A DNA stretch of 64,000 nt. Origin: Helopsaltes ochotensis (Eukaryota; Chordata; Aves; Passeriformes; Locustellidae). The translations under genes and the position numbers were made by a program. Shown here one piece after another: positions 38,501 to 50,810 of the stretch. The notes under the pieces are model-generated. The model saw nothing but the letters and a program-made list of their open reading frames with translations, was not told where the DNA came from and ran no database searches. How positions within the stretch are numbered: position 1 is the first letter of the stretch; every line of letters begins with the position of its first letter. The DNA is taken from positions 677,237 to 741,236 of the forward strand of contig VXBM01000278.1 in NCBI GenBank assembly GCA_013400155.1, written 5' to 3'.

Positions 38501-41087
38501 TTTGAAATTTAAATGCAACTCTAAAGAAAAATCTAATAGAAAGAAAAATCTAATACCGTAATCACAAGGACTAACTTGGAGGGAAACTGTATTCTGGTTG
38601 CTGTGAAACACTTCATTTTTTTCATTTCACCAAGACAAAACTTGTCAGACTGATATTTCTTCCTTTTCCTCCCCTTTTCCAGGATACTATTTTTTGGATA
38701 ATTGTGTGGTTTTACAGTTGAAACTTATGGGGGGAGACAGCCAATACCATTAAGAATAGACCTGAGTGAATCTAATGAGGTGTTTCTTTACATTCCTGTC
38801 CTCACAGCTGATAGAAGTTCAGTGTTGGACATTCATAGCTTTTAAAATTGTTCCTATGAGGAATAAAGCTTTTCTTTGAAGTTGAGACTTTCATTATGTC
38901 AGCTGAATGTGATCAGGTATGCTTGACCTCTAGTGAAAATCAGTGTATTGATACTATGGTATTTCCTCTTTAACACAAGCCCCAAGTTTTCATCCTTTCG
39001 TGTGCCCTTCCTCCTACAGCATTTGCACACCCTACTGCACGTCTGAATTTGACCCATTGGTGATGGTAGCTGTTGCTGGGATTTTTATGGTTCTGCTTAA
39101 TCAATGGTATTAATTAAGTTAAAACTGCATGAGTAGAAAAAAGTGAACAGAAAAGGTACTCACAGCTGCACCTTTGAAAGCTGAAGTAGGCACTTAGTCT
39201 GCTAGGTTACAGACTCTGGTTATCATCTATGGGAAATTAAAGGTATTATTTTTACCACTGGGGGAGCTCCCATATTTTTTCCATTAATGCAACAGAAACA
39301 TATTGAAAATGGTCAATACGCAAGTGAAGTTCAGACAAACTATATTCCCTACCTCACAGCAAGAACTCCATGCACAGGACCTTTGAGAGAAATGAGAGTA
39401 ATTGTTGTATTTCTATTTTGACAAAAATACAGGGCAGACCATGTGATGAACAAACTCTTATTTGTGATGATAGCAACAAAGCAGTATTACAAATGTGGAA
39501 TTTTTGTCCCTGGATGGAAAGCTTGAGGGGGTGGGGAGGTGAGATTTCATCTCAACAGGGCTTTGGGAGGATAATGTGAAGACACCAAGTTGAGGTAAGA
39601 ATGTGGCCCAGCAGAGAGAATTGGTCCTACCCAGAAGCAAAGTTTAACCTGCATAAGTCCCATTTGCAGTGATGCAAGCATGCTATGTTTGGATGAACGT
39701 GTGTGCATTTCACCCTTTGAAAGGAGGCTGTCAGTTTAATGGCTCCGTTCATGTAATTTCTCTTTATGCCACTGGCAGTCCACTACAGACCATTGCTCCT
39801 GATGTGATGGAAGAGTCTGGGTGGACTCTGTCCATACTCTGAAACAATTATTCTGCTGTCCTGGTTACACAGTCCTGGGAAATAGCCACGTAGATTTGTG
39901 CATATTATACCAGCTGCATACAATAAATAAAATTTGTCAATGTAACAGGAACATGCAGAACAACTGGCAGCATGAGTGAAAATCAATGGATCCCACTAAA
40001 TTTTACCAGCAAAGACTTTGGCCCTATGAGAGAAGGACAAACAGATTTTGCAATTTCAGGTGGAGAAGGAACTAATTTTGTAATGTGTGACTCTGGAAGT
40101 GGAGTGCCAGGGAGTGCGCACACGGTTCAAGCTGGGATCTGCCAAGCAGCCTACAAAGTGCACTGTACTGTGGAGAGGTGTTACTGTTATATAAGGAATG
40201 ACTTCAGCAGGATGAGTTGGGGCAGTGAGGTGTCCAGGCCCCTTCCCCAAAACATGGCTCTGCACATGCAGTTCAGGAGTTATGTTGTTATGGGAAGGCA
40301 GCACAGGAACCTGCTTTGAGAAAGTATCAGAGACAGGCTAACCAGGCAAACTTCCTAATCACCAGTGGTGCTGCTCCTTGACCAAAAAGTCATCAAGACC
40401 ATTGACACTATGTCTCTCTACATATCTGAGAAACCCCAAATTCTTGCTGCTGCCTTCCGTAAGACAGCAACACAAATGTGCTTCAATTGCTTATGAAATC
40501 TGGACTCAAAAATACCAAAGCAGGGAAGTAATTTGCTTAAAACATTTTGTTTTTCTTTCTGAAGAGAAGGTAGATATAGAATGACCTGAAAAACATTTGC
40601 CTTTCATTGCCTTTTCTCAGGGAAAAAAGTTCTGAACAAGTCTAAATACTATACTTTTCTTATTTTTTAACAAAATGCCTGTATTATTTTTCATTAAAAG
40701 TATGATAATTTTAATGCTCAACATTAACCCACCCCCAAACTTGAAGAAGAAAAAATATTTCAATTTTAATTGAGAATTTTTCTACTTATGGAAATATAGA
40801 TATATATATTACAGCCTTTTGGTTAGGCTATTTTGGTAATATTTTTGGACACTGAGGAAGGGAAATCACAGTAAATTACCCTTCTCCCCATTTGCTTCTC
40901 AAATTTTTTTGCAGCTAGTACTGAAGCAAATGTCACTGATGTGCATATACCAGTCACTGGTGATCTTAATACTCTCTTGTTACTGGTCAAATATATGGCA
41001 TTAGACATATCAATCAGCTTCACTGTGAATTAGTTTCTTTAATTTGAATACGATTATCAGAAAAATTGAGCCTGGAATTAGCATTGT
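35586..41087. other. Unique DNA, nothing recognised
   Basis: Long ordinary stretch. A 17-base-period duplication of AAGAAAAATCTAATA lies at about 38,525-38,556. A short TA run lies at 40,799-40,810. The 115-codon ATG frame at 39,972-40,319 has no recognisable domain or splice context. Confidence 0.5.
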
Positions 41088-41430
41088 GAGATGATCCAGT
41101 CCATCTCCCTACCCTAGGGCAAGACCCATTCTACCTCAGATGAGGATTTTATAACTTTCTAGCTAATTTTCTGTCTTTAAAAGCTTTCAGTGATGGAGAT
41201 ATCACAGCTTCCCTTCAGCAATCTGTTTCAGTACTTCACTAGCCTGTAGCACTAGTTCACAGCACTAGACACTTGGTCCTCATGTCTAATCTGGATCTTG
41301 CTGCAGTTTAAGTCTTGTTCTGTATTCCATGTTGGAATGGAAAATGGCTAACTACCTTCTTTTGTTCAATATTTTATCTACTAGAAAGATGTTTCTCCTA
41401 AGCCTTCACACCTCTAGACTGAACATTTTC
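41088..41430 (-). mobile_element. CR1-type LINE, old 3' fragment
   Basis: Read on the plus strand this is the reverse complement of a CR1 3' end. In order: GAGATGATCCAGTCCATCTC, TCTTTAAAAGCTTTCAGTGA, TGGAGATATCACAGCTTCCC, TTCAGCAATCTGTTTCAGTA and CTCATGTCTAATCTGGATCT, then TGCAGTTTAAGTCTTGTTCT and CACACCTCTAGACTGAACAT. This block order is characteristic of amniote CR1 tails. The copy is heavily mutated and inactive, with its 3' end toward lower coordinates. Confidence 0.8.
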
Positions 41431-41930
41431 TTTTTTTTTTTACCTTCACAGGTCTTGGACCAGTCATACTTCTCTTCATGAAGGGCTCTTATTTGCCACC
41501 ATCTCTCTTGGAATTGGGATCTAGGCTTAAATTTAATGTTCCAGCTGAAACACCATGAACACAGAGACATCTGACATACCTGATCATTTGTGCGTCTCTT
41601 TGAAAGTGTCCATGAGTGAATTTGGTTTACTTTGCACTGACGACTCTGGTTCAGCTTGAGCTTTTTCTGCAGAATTTCTGACTCACTTACAGTTCTTGAT
41701 CTCATATTTGTGCCATCGATTATTCTGCCAAAGTGAGGCAACTTGTTTGTGTCTGCATTTATTTACACCCAAGGAAATGTTAAATAACTCCTTTGCAGTG
41801 GAATTGATGAAGACACTTCTGCTGCCCAGTTGGAATTTAAATAGGGAAGAAACTGTGCAGGAGCTTGGAAATGTTGGTAAGTGTGACTGGTCCTTCCAAA
41901 AGAAAGTGTTATGACTGTAAAAATCACATT
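41431..41930. other. Unique DNA, nothing recognised
   Basis: Starts with a T11 run near 41,431-41,441. Nothing else is recognised. Confidence 0.5.
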
Positions 41931-42065
41931 TGAGCTTAGCGCTCACCTGATCAGCGCTCACTAGAGCTGCTCAGGGTCCATCTGTCGTGAATAGCGTCAG
42001 CACCTCACTGCAGCCATGCCATTTCTGCAAACATTGCATGTACTTTGCAGGTCTCCTGTCAAAAA
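41931..42065. promoter_or_regulatory. CpG-retaining patch with a 9-base direct repeat
   Basis: AGCGCTCAC occurs at 41,938-41,946 and 41,953-41,961, a 15-base period, each containing the palindrome AGCGCT. More CpGs follow at 41,986 and 41,994. Possible small conserved element. Factor unknown. Confidence 0.3.
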
Positions 42066-43400
42066 AGCAACATAATATGAGCCTCTTGAGCTAATAAAAT
42101 CATAGAAGATTACAGAACAAGGCAGTTTGCCTCTAAGCCAGGTAGCATGATTAACAGTAGTTGTTTAATTGTTTCTGGTGTCTTCAATGATCAGCATCGG
42201 AATGGGCTAGTGCCTTCCAGCCCAGATTTACTGTTGACAGTGTACCATGTCATACCACTAAACTGTCTTGAAGGTGATTTCTGGTCAGCACAATATCATG
42301 CAACTGCATTGCAATGATATTTTGTGACAAATAAAAAAATCCATGGCGTGCCTTAACTCACCAACCATATACCTGCAGAGTGTCTTGGAAGGTGGTAGCC
42401 CTTTGCAGCAGTGCAGACCTAAAACAATTGCAGGTCAGTGTAACTATGCACCAGTTTTGGGGAAATGAATCAGCTTTAATTTCATTTTTTATCTTAGTAA
42501 AGAAGGGGGAAGCCGTGAAACAGACACAATCTTTCATTGTAGAAAAATCTCATGCTTTTCTTTGCTCTTCCTTTTTAAAAAATGTTTTTTATTAAACGAG
42601 GAAACAAACTTAAAGAATTTTCTTCTATTATTATCTCTCTCCTTCTTTTCCTTTCTCATGAAAATGTCATTTTGGGATAACCCAGGCCTTTGCATTTAAC
42701 AAAAAAATGACATACTTTGTTTTAACCATGTTCAGCCCTTTTGCTAGCATTGGTCCTTTTTTACACAAAAGAAATAGTTTTGACTGATAGCTGTGATGTG
42801 GTGTTTGGAGGACACTGAACTTGGGTCCTCCAGCATTTTTAGAGCTATTTCAGAGCTACCTGTATTTTCCAGCTGAAATGGTCTGTCAAATTGATTGGAG
42901 GGTTTATGGAATTTTCTTCTTATTCTTAAATATCACCTAGTAGGGGTAGTGGGAAGAAATACCTCCCTTGAATTCAGTAGGAGAGAAATCAAGGCGCTTT
43001 ACAGCCCCTTGGCTCTCTAGTTCACTACTCAGGGTAACTTACTGTTGTGGTTCACTGTCCACCAGCTTTTATTACACAGGGCTTGGCCTTGTTGGTTCTT
43101 GTGGGGTGAAGGTATATGAAAGCCCTCTGCTGAGTATATTCCCTTCTGTGCCTTGGCTTCCCAAGGCTCCATGGCCAGTTTACTACCAGGGAAGTCTGGC
43201 TGGAGCTTACAGGCCTTGATTGGCAGTGACTGACAGATGAAGTTTAAGGTTGACTTCGATGCAAATCCAATTTTCCCTCTTTATTAGTGCTTCTTGAGTA
43301 CTGTCTTGCAACGGTGAAGCCAGTGTGATTTACTGAGTGAATTTACACTTCAGTGGTGTGGCAAGAGCTATGGTAATGAGGGAAAGCTGGCTAAGGTGAG
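42066..43400. other. Unique DNA, nothing recognised
   Basis: No gene or repeat family is recognised. Confidence 0.55.
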
Positions 43401-43422
43401 CAGCAGTGCTGCTGCTGCTGCT
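43401..43422 (+). repeat. CAG/CTG short trinucleotide repeat
   Basis: CAGCAG is followed at once by five CTG units (43,408-43,422), so the two parts are complementary and can form a small hairpin. Confidence 0.8.
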
Positions 43423-46400
43423 ACCACTGTGACACCCTCCCAGCTGGCTCAAACGCCACCAGGGCCACACGCTGTTGTGGTACATCAGAAAGGCTCTGCG
43501 CTCCTCTCTCCAGGACTGCCACCTCTCAGTGAGTATCTGTGACACTGATGTACCACTTTGTGTGCCTTGTTTGATCTCACTGGGTGGAGTTTTGGGGCTC
43601 CCATCATTTTATTGTGTGGTGTTGCTGAGTTGGGGTAATCCCTTACTACCAGAGGAAAAGAAATAGTGGAGTGACATTTTTTTTCTCAGTTTTCCCTTTT
43701 TCCCACTACTAAGGCTGACAGTCAAGCTAATCTGCTTGGGATTTTGGACTATGTTTTCCAGTATTTATAAAAAAATTTTTTTTGAGTAAAATTTCTGGTT
43801 TCTTAAGACTTTTCTTCAAATTTGTTGCTTTTTACTTTCAAGGGACTTGCTAAAATTGTTTTAACCAATGCATTTTTGAAACATAGATGTACTTGTTACT
43901 GTGTTTATTAGCCAAAAATAGTCTTTATAGCCTGGAAGTGATCTCTGAAATACGTTTTTACAAAAAGTGTTTTAAAATCAGTTCTTTTTCTTTTGAGGAA
44001 AAAGGCCCCAACCCTTTGCTTAGTGCACATTTTACCTTTGAGTGGTCTTGTGTTGTTTGTCACATCTAGTGCTGAAGTGTAAAAAGTCAACTCCCGCCAT
44101 ATGTCAGAGCTGCTCAGAGTGGGAGAAGTAGAGACAACAAGGACCTCAGCTGTAGGTCTTGAGACCTCAGGCAGTCTGGGGTGTTGGCTCTGAGCTCAGT
44201 GCTGTGCAGAACAGCAGGTCATGACAAAAATGGGGTATCCAACATGTAGTTCCCCTTAGCCCTCCAAGCACAGTATAAAGCAGGGGACTGAGAGGACTGG
44301 ACCGACAGGAATACTTTTTGTGTATCTTTTTCCTTGAAACATAAGTAGTTTCAGTGGCATCAAAATGCTTGGTGGGAGCACAGGAGAGTCTCCAACCGTA
44401 TTATGAGAATTTCCTGAGCGGAAGTTAAGCTGCCTGATTTAAACTAGCAGGACAGAATGTGACTGGTATGGTTAATAAATCTATGCTCTGGCCACTTAGA
44501 GGCCAAGGGCAGAGTCAAACTCAAGTCTTTGCACAGAGTGATTCAGAAGATGAACAAGGCTACATACCTCCTCCATCCCAAGTGGACACTTTATCCAATG
44601 TGGAGGTACAGATCACTTCTGTTAGACTTGTTCCAGTCTGTGTCAGTGACTGGCCCAAGTAGCTGGCCCAAGATGAGGTTGGAATATTTGCCTTGTGCAG
44701 GTCCCTTGTCCAGAAGTCATGCTGGACATGAGGTTAGGGCTGGGCCTTTGACCTAATAATGGCTACCTGTGGTGCTCTGCACTGAAAAGACTACAAAATA
44801 TTTTGCTTTTATCCAAACCTTGAAACATTTTGTAAACCTGGTAGTTTATTTTCCTTAGAAGTAGTTTGGGAGTTCAGGACACAGTCTGCTGGGACATGAT
44901 GTTTTGTCATGCCTTTCTTGTCCTTTCCTCTTGTAGACCTGTGGACATGGCTTTCCAAACAGTGCTGGGGACTCTTCCTTGTTCCGTGACTGAATGAATC
45001 TCAAGGAGATCTGAGATATTCAGCCCTTCTGTCTTATTGAATCTCATTTCCTGGTTTACTGAAGTCTTGCCTTTCTCATTGTTTTGAATTTTCCCTTAAT
45101 CCACCCTTCAATGTGATGTCAAATAATTCTTTTAAAACCCAAACATGCCACTTTAGCCTACCTTCTAATCCAGTCTGTAAAAGCTGTAGGTATTTGCTGT
45201 GTCTTCTGAACGTATCTTCATGCTTCTATAGGTAACTGCAAAAACTCCCTTTGATGAGGATACAAGTTTTCATGAGGGATTTGTGCGTAGTTTGTGAGTT
45301 GTCAGTAGCCACTATACACACGGTAAAGAAAACTTCTATACAAAGTTAGCATTCTTCCTCAGCCCCAGGCCTCTTGGAAGGCTTAAACTTTCATTTGAGG
45401 AACAGTTATCTGGCTTGTTTGGTTTGAGCATCCTCCATCCTCCATCTGCTCATGCAGGCAGAGGGCTAATTTGTGAACTGATGACTTTTTGTTACCACTG
45501 CCTGTGGATAGTACAGCATAGAGGTTAATATTTTCACTGAAGTCCAGAGTTGTGACTTTAGCCTTGATTAGATAAGCACTGTGGTTCTCACCTTAGCAAT
45601 ACCAACAAAGACAAATCTCTGTGAATCTCCAGGTCTCCAAGTTCTTAAGTCTGCTCTTGAGATTTGAGTTTTGCACTGATGGTGATTCACTTCCTCCTCA
45701 GTCTTCACAGTCTTCCATATTGCTCACCTAAATTTACCCACCCCTTCTTCATGCCAGTCTAGTCTTGGCTTATGTTTAGAGAATTTGCTTGGAGATTGGC
45801 CCATCCTATTTTTTATTCAATACAGATCATTGTTTTCATGTCCAATTATATTAAATAGTGTCAACAATGTATTAGATGTCAACCAATACACATTTTTCTC
45901 AAAAACACTGGGCCACACTCCTATTGCTTACGGTAAAGCAAGGCAGGACTTACCCTGAGTGCTCTCTGTCCTAAGCAATCTCCATGGCTTCTTGCACTGG
46001 CAAGAAGTAGAGCCCAGAATCCGTGTCATCAGATCCAGTGCCCTGATTGTTGTGAGCCTCTCCATATCTCTCTTTTGGGGAGGTCTATTTGCTCCCCAGC
46101 TGCTCTTAAGATACCATCAAACTGTCCCCTCCCCAAGTCCTTTGTTTCAGGATGCTTGTACTGCATTTTCCTGCTCTTTATTCCTTTATTACCTCTTGCT
46201 GCAGAGTCCTTGCCTCACCTAATTGCAATATGGCTTGGATCCATCTGTATTCTTTCTCTGGGAACATTCCAGCATGCTGCTCTCCTACCTTTCTTGGTCT
46301 GAGGCTTCACTGCTTTTGTAACTTTTCATGAGCTTTATGCAGCAGAGGTGAGTTGGAATCTCAGTCTTTCCCCATCTCCACCTGTCCTATGGTTGCATCT

Positions 46401-46735
46401 TGGGCTGCCCACCAGGCTTAAATATCTACTGCATGTGGTCATTAGATTTTTTTGAATTCAGTGCCTTAGACAAGGTTATTTGAGCCATTAATGTGGTGAC
46501 TTAGCCTAGCAGTTCTGTCTATCTGGCTTCTTTCCTGTTGCTGTTTTATCATCTTCATCCCACAGGTCTGTGTGGGACAGGTGCAGGACATTGTCCAGGG
46601 AGGTGACTGAGAAGTGTTTTGGCCTCTGGGGTGATGCTAGTGAAGGCCACTTGAGTACCCTTCTCCACAAATGTGTGCCAGGCAGTGTTGGCAGGTCCTC
46701 TTGTTTGGTTTCATTTGTTTGCTTTTTGTGGAATT
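43423..46735. other. Unique DNA, nothing recognised
   Basis: Ordinary DNA without recognisable gene, RNA or repeat family. Confidence 0.55.
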
Positions 46736-46754
46736 TTTTTTTTTTCCAAAAGCC

Positions 46755-47100
46755 AGCAGTAACAGCAGCAGCTGTACGGGAATGGCACAGCCGCTCTATT
46801 CCTGGCCAAGAACCCTGTGAAATTAATCCACATCTCGCTGAAATCCTACCCCGCTTTCGGGTCACTGCCTCGTTCCGGCACTGCGGAAGGCAGGGATCCC
46901 GCGATGATTTATTACCAGCCCCAACGCACATATTATTATGAAATGAGTTTATTACACTCTAAATCTCCTGTTAATGTGCTACTGTTTTAATCCCTTTATC
47001 CAATTTTCAGTCTCTCAGGCTTGGCTGCTGTTCACTTGCACAAAACTCTCCATTCTGAAGGTTTTATTGTACGATATCCATATCCATTTATCCTGCTTTA
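46755..47100. promoter_or_regulatory. Strong enhancer-like conserved non-coding candidate
   Basis: A CpG-retaining first half (46,777, 46,791, 46,833, 46,851, 46,858, 46,871, 46,876, 46,883, 46,900-46,902) passes into an AT-rich half. Two identical TTTATTAC cores (46,908-46,915 and 46,948-46,955), 40 bases apart, are of the CDX/HOX type, with CCTGTTAATGTGC and TTTAATCCCTTTATC following. Frames on both strands stay open through the first half, which is common in GC-rich conserved DNA and not itself evidence for coding. Confidence 0.5.
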
Positions 47101-47560
47101 AGGCTGCAGTGTTGAACCTCTGCTGAGGAGGGGGAGCATGAGAAAGGAATGGGAGAAGTAGGAGGGGATGGGACAGAGTCTGTGTGTGGAGAGAGGAAGA
47201 GAACAGTCTGGCTTAGCCTGTAAGGGCATAAAAAAGGGTTCAAGTGGCTAGAGGAAGACAGCGGGGGGAAGAAGAGAACTGATTTTAAGGGGAGCAGCAA
47301 GGATAGCTGCTAAGTCAAGGAGTGGGGAAACAAATTGAAGGCACTTTGGTAAATTGTATAAGTGAATAAAAGAAGGTGCCTTCTCTTCTCCTTTGAGAGC
47401 ACCATGAATCAAACAGCGCTAGTGGTGGAGAAGAAAGGGCAGAAATGGAGCAAAGATAGAAAATGAAGGGGAACTGCAAGAGAAAGAGTGTGTGGAGGGA
47501 TGGGAGAGGAGGAACATGAGTCTGAGTGGGAGGGTGAGAGGGAGGAGACCTGAGGGAAAG
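47101..47560 (+). repeat. Purine-rich block
   Basis: A/G-rich low-complexity DNA with GGAGGGGG, GAGAGAGG and GGAAGAAG runs. Pro/Ser/Leu-rich reverse frames are compositional. Confidence 0.65.
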
Positions 47561-48838
47561 GACTCTTTGAGATCCAGGGTGGAAAGAACCTGCTCTGGGA
47601 TGCACAACAAAATGGTTTGGGCAACATGGCAGTAAGAAGAAATCGCATTCCTGATTTCTGCATCTGTCAGAAACCCATCCCAACATGGACAGAAGGAAAT
47701 GCTTCATGGGTCTTTCTGTGGGTCAGATCTGTGTTGCCATGGGGAGGTGCTCCACAAAGATCAAAGATTAACTTTTCCCTCCTATGCCAATGTACTCAAC
47801 CCTACTTTTCACCCTGGGCTCTCCAGGCTGGTGACTGTCCCAGCTAACTGTCTGGACATGGCCTGCTGAAGGGATGAGGTGATTCTTGACATGTCAGATC
47901 ACTTTGAAAGAGTTTGCTCTGCAGCAATGTTGATTTGGCATGTGATGAGTGCTGGGTACTTCTAGTCAGTGCTTAGATCTGAGACATGATTGCAGTACAC
48001 ATAAGATGAGTAAATGGGTCCCAGAACAGATCCTTAGAGACAGCACTCCACTCCACTGGGACAAGTGCCGTAGTAACTGCTATTTTCCTTTACCTAAGAT
48101 CTGGTCTAGAGCCACACCCAGTACCTCGCAAAAACCAGAACACAGACCTATGCTTATCCAGCCCTGTTGTTGACTCCAGTTATATGTGCACCAGAATGCA
48201 GAAGTTGCTTGAGCTATAAACAGCATTACATCCCCCGGCCGGTGGTGGGAAACTTCAGAGCTGTCAGCGGGTACCTGTAGAAACAAGGCAGGATGGTTGG
48301 GTCCCATGCCTGGATCTGCTGTTGGCTTGCTGTAGCACCCAAGGTACTTCCAGTGCCTCTGTGTCCTGCTACAGGATGAGCACAATCATCCTGACCTATC
48401 TTGTCCTTTTATAGGTAGAAAGGAATAGGTTTATGCACATGGCCTGGTACTTTGTAGCTGCCAACTGTGGCTTGCAGAAACCTGTGAGGAGATTTTTTTT
48501 ATATATAACTCCCTAGGTTGCATTAAAAAATCACAACCATGAAGCATGATGATAAGTGTCTGAACTAGAAGGTTCCTGTGCTGTTTTATGCCCTCTTGTA
48601 CAGATCTGTGACATACTACACACTGTCCAGTAGACATTTGTGCAAAATTCTTGTTATGTTTAGCACAGAAGAGTACATGGTAGAGCACAAGGTCATTAAG
48701 TTTGTTTTTGATGGAATGCAAATCTTTATGGCTTTTCCCCAATACACTTCATTGTACTTTTAAGACAAAATAAGAACAAAATTATGCACAAAGTTTGAAA
48801 ATTAAGATATAGGACAAGGGAACCTGGCTAAATAAAAT
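47561..48838. other. Unique DNA, nothing recognised
   Basis: No gene or repeat family is recognised. Confidence 0.55.
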
Positions 48839-48839
48839 A

Positions 48840-49160
48840 AATTCTCCAAAACTTCCTGGAGAGGAGTGGAAAAATCCCCAAACTTTAACCCAGAAAAGAG
48901 AGGCAAAGAGATTTGCTTAAAATAGCTCAAGCTCTTGTGATGGAACTGCTGAGTAGCTAATGTCCTTGGCTTTTTTAGCCAGCCAGTTATTTAAAATAGC
49001 TCCTGCCCACAGTGTTTGCTTTATGGTGTTCTTCTTCTTCCTTCCACCTACTCTCTTTCATTTTCTCCAGAGAGGTATTTTATCAGATCTCGCCACTGAG
49101 AGCAGAAGAGACAGATTAAATGAGATAGTTAGGAGGCTAATGTTTTTTGGTCAGTGAGAG
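48840..49160. promoter_or_regulatory. Enhancer-like candidate with two MEF2-like sites
   Basis: CTTAAAATAGCTC (48,916-48,928) and TTTAAAATAGCTCC (about 48,990-49,003) are near-identical copies of an A/T core resembling MEF2 sites, 74 bases apart. The remainder is AT-rich with few substitution-type features and no frame of interest. Regulatory role inferred. Confidence 0.4.
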
Positions 49161-49269
49161 GGATTCAGAAGCTGAAGAGGCTTCTTGTAGTTCAGCCCAT
49201 GCTGGAGAACTGCTCTTGTTGCACTTCCAGTGTGAGCAAAGGATTAGTTGAGAGAAGGGGGTGGAAGGT

Positions 49270-49400
49270 AAGAGTTGGAGCAGAGGGTCTGATCCCAGCT
49301 CTGCTTCCAATTTCACCACCTTGGGCAAGTCAAAAACCTTTTCTTTTGCCTCAGTTTGCCTTCTCTATAAGGTGATAGTGACATGGTGGAGAGTACTCAG
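49270..49400 (+). mobile_element. MIR-type SINE remnant
   Basis: Block order matches a MIR SINE in sense direction: GATCCCAGCTCTGCTTCCAA, CACCTTGGGCAAGTCA, then GCCTCAGTTTGCCTTCTCTA followed by TAAGGTGATAG. This core is the most conserved part of these tRNA-derived SINEs. Diverged and inactive. Confidence 0.7.
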
Positions 49401-49750
49401 TGGATCACTCTGAAGCACCTGAAGAGGATGAGATCTGTTAACAGCCAATGTTCTTTTGGATCTTGTTGCCAAGATAGGCTTTAGGTCTTTACCTGGCAGC
49501 AAAAGCCTTCCTCTTACCTTGATGAGGATTTTCCCCCATGTGTTTCATGGGGATTGGTGAACTGGACAGGGGAAGAACTAGGGAAAGCCATCAGCGGGAA
49601 CCAGGGCCTTGGTATTCATCCAGTGCACACAGAGAGGGATCCTGCCAGGTCAGGATTTCACCAGGCCACCAATTCTGCTTTCACAGTGACACCCAGCTGG
49701 CTTCATGGTGGCAATTCCTGAGCTCTGCCACTGAGCTCAGCAGATAGCTC
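49401..49750. other. Unique DNA, nothing recognised
   Basis: No gene or repeat family is recognised. Confidence 0.5.
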
Positions 49751-49995
49751 TACCTTGCCTTCCCTGCCCTCTTCTTCCTCATCCCTCCTGCTCCTTCCTC
49801 CATCCTTCACCCTGCCTGGTTTCTGCCCTGCTCCTCTGCCTGCTTGCTGCATTTTCCCTCTCCTCCCATGGCCCACTCCTCCTTTTCTCCCCCTCTTCCT
49901 GTGACTCCAGCTCCTGCTTCCTTTTTGTCTCACAGGCTCCCCTTCTCCCACATCCTTATAGCCTCCCCCCACACTCCTGCACTCTCCCTCTCATG
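49751..49995 (+). repeat. Pyrimidine-rich tract
   Basis: C/T-rich (CTTCC, CTCCT, CCTGC blocks). The Arg/Gly/Lys/Glu-rich reverse frame at 49,703-49,972 is compositional. Confidence 0.7.
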
Positions 49996-50049
49996 TCGAG
50001 GACTTGCCTCTACTCTCTGACACAGAAGCCTGTATCACTTCCAAGGCTC

Positions 50050-50675
50050 CTGCTGTCAGCTGGGGAATAGATAAAGATAAATGATATTATGTTAAATTCC
50101 ACTTAATGACAAATTTTTAATTTTCTGAACATGGTCATTTTCTGGCTAGTGAATCAAGTGTAGGGAGCTAATTACATGAAGATCTGAACAAAAATAACTC
50201 CTAATTTTCAAGGATAATGGAAGAGAAATGTTGGAGATTAATGGCACTATTTATCTTTTTTAAATTTCTATCTTTCTCTGTGATAGCACTGCTCCCCAAG
50301 GAAAATATTCATAAAATGAAATTGAAGTCGTAACTTAATAGGTTATTAAAATTTTTGAGTGCATATCACTTTCCTTCCGCCGCACTGTAAATTTAAATTG
50401 AAGTTTGCGGCTCCTCGAGTCACCAGCGGAGTTTTTTTTATGATGGCACAATAGAGGGAAACATGCATCTTTGTCAGGAGGTATTTGCTATTCTAATTTT
50501 ATGGCAGGCCGGATTATCAGAAAGGAATGTCAGAGCACGGGGAAGCTGACAACACTACAGCCTTCAGCCATGTGTTTCCATTAACGCCCAAAGCCGTCCA
50601 GGGGTTTCTCTGGACTGTTATTTTCCATTTCAGTCTTTTATCTTGATTTAAAGTGAGGGCGCCGAAAATTCAGCT
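50050..50675. promoter_or_regulatory. Longest enhancer-like conserved non-coding candidate
   Basis: About 600 bases of AT-rich DNA contain many homeodomain-type cores (AGCTAATTACATG near 50,167-50,179, TCCTAATTTTC near 50,199-50,209, GATTAATGG near 50,237-50,245) and a GTAAATTTAAATTG palindromic block near 50,387-50,400. CpGs are nonetheless retained at 50,328, 50,378-50,381, 50,408, 50,416, 50,427, 50,510, 50,538, 50,585, 50,594 and 50,659-50,664. No open frame crosses it, so non-coding constraint is the likeliest explanation. Confidence 0.5.
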
Positions 50676-50810
50676 CCTGTCATTTTTCTCACTCTCTCTC
50701 TTTTTCTCACTTTCTCCCTTCCCACTCCTTTTTTTCTTTCTCTGTCTCTGTTCACAGCCTCTCTTCCATATTTTTTTCTTTTCTCTTTTTTTTAATCCTC
50801 CCCACACAGT
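50676..50810 (+). repeat. Pyrimidine-rich tract
   Basis: C/T-only runs (CTCTCTC, TTTTTCTC, TTTCTTTTC) directly follow the candidate element at 50,050-50,675. Confidence 0.75.

Noticed and set aside
39972..40319. 115-codon ATG frame
   Set aside because: No domain, no flanking splice or promoter signals; length is not exceptional for chance in 64 kb.
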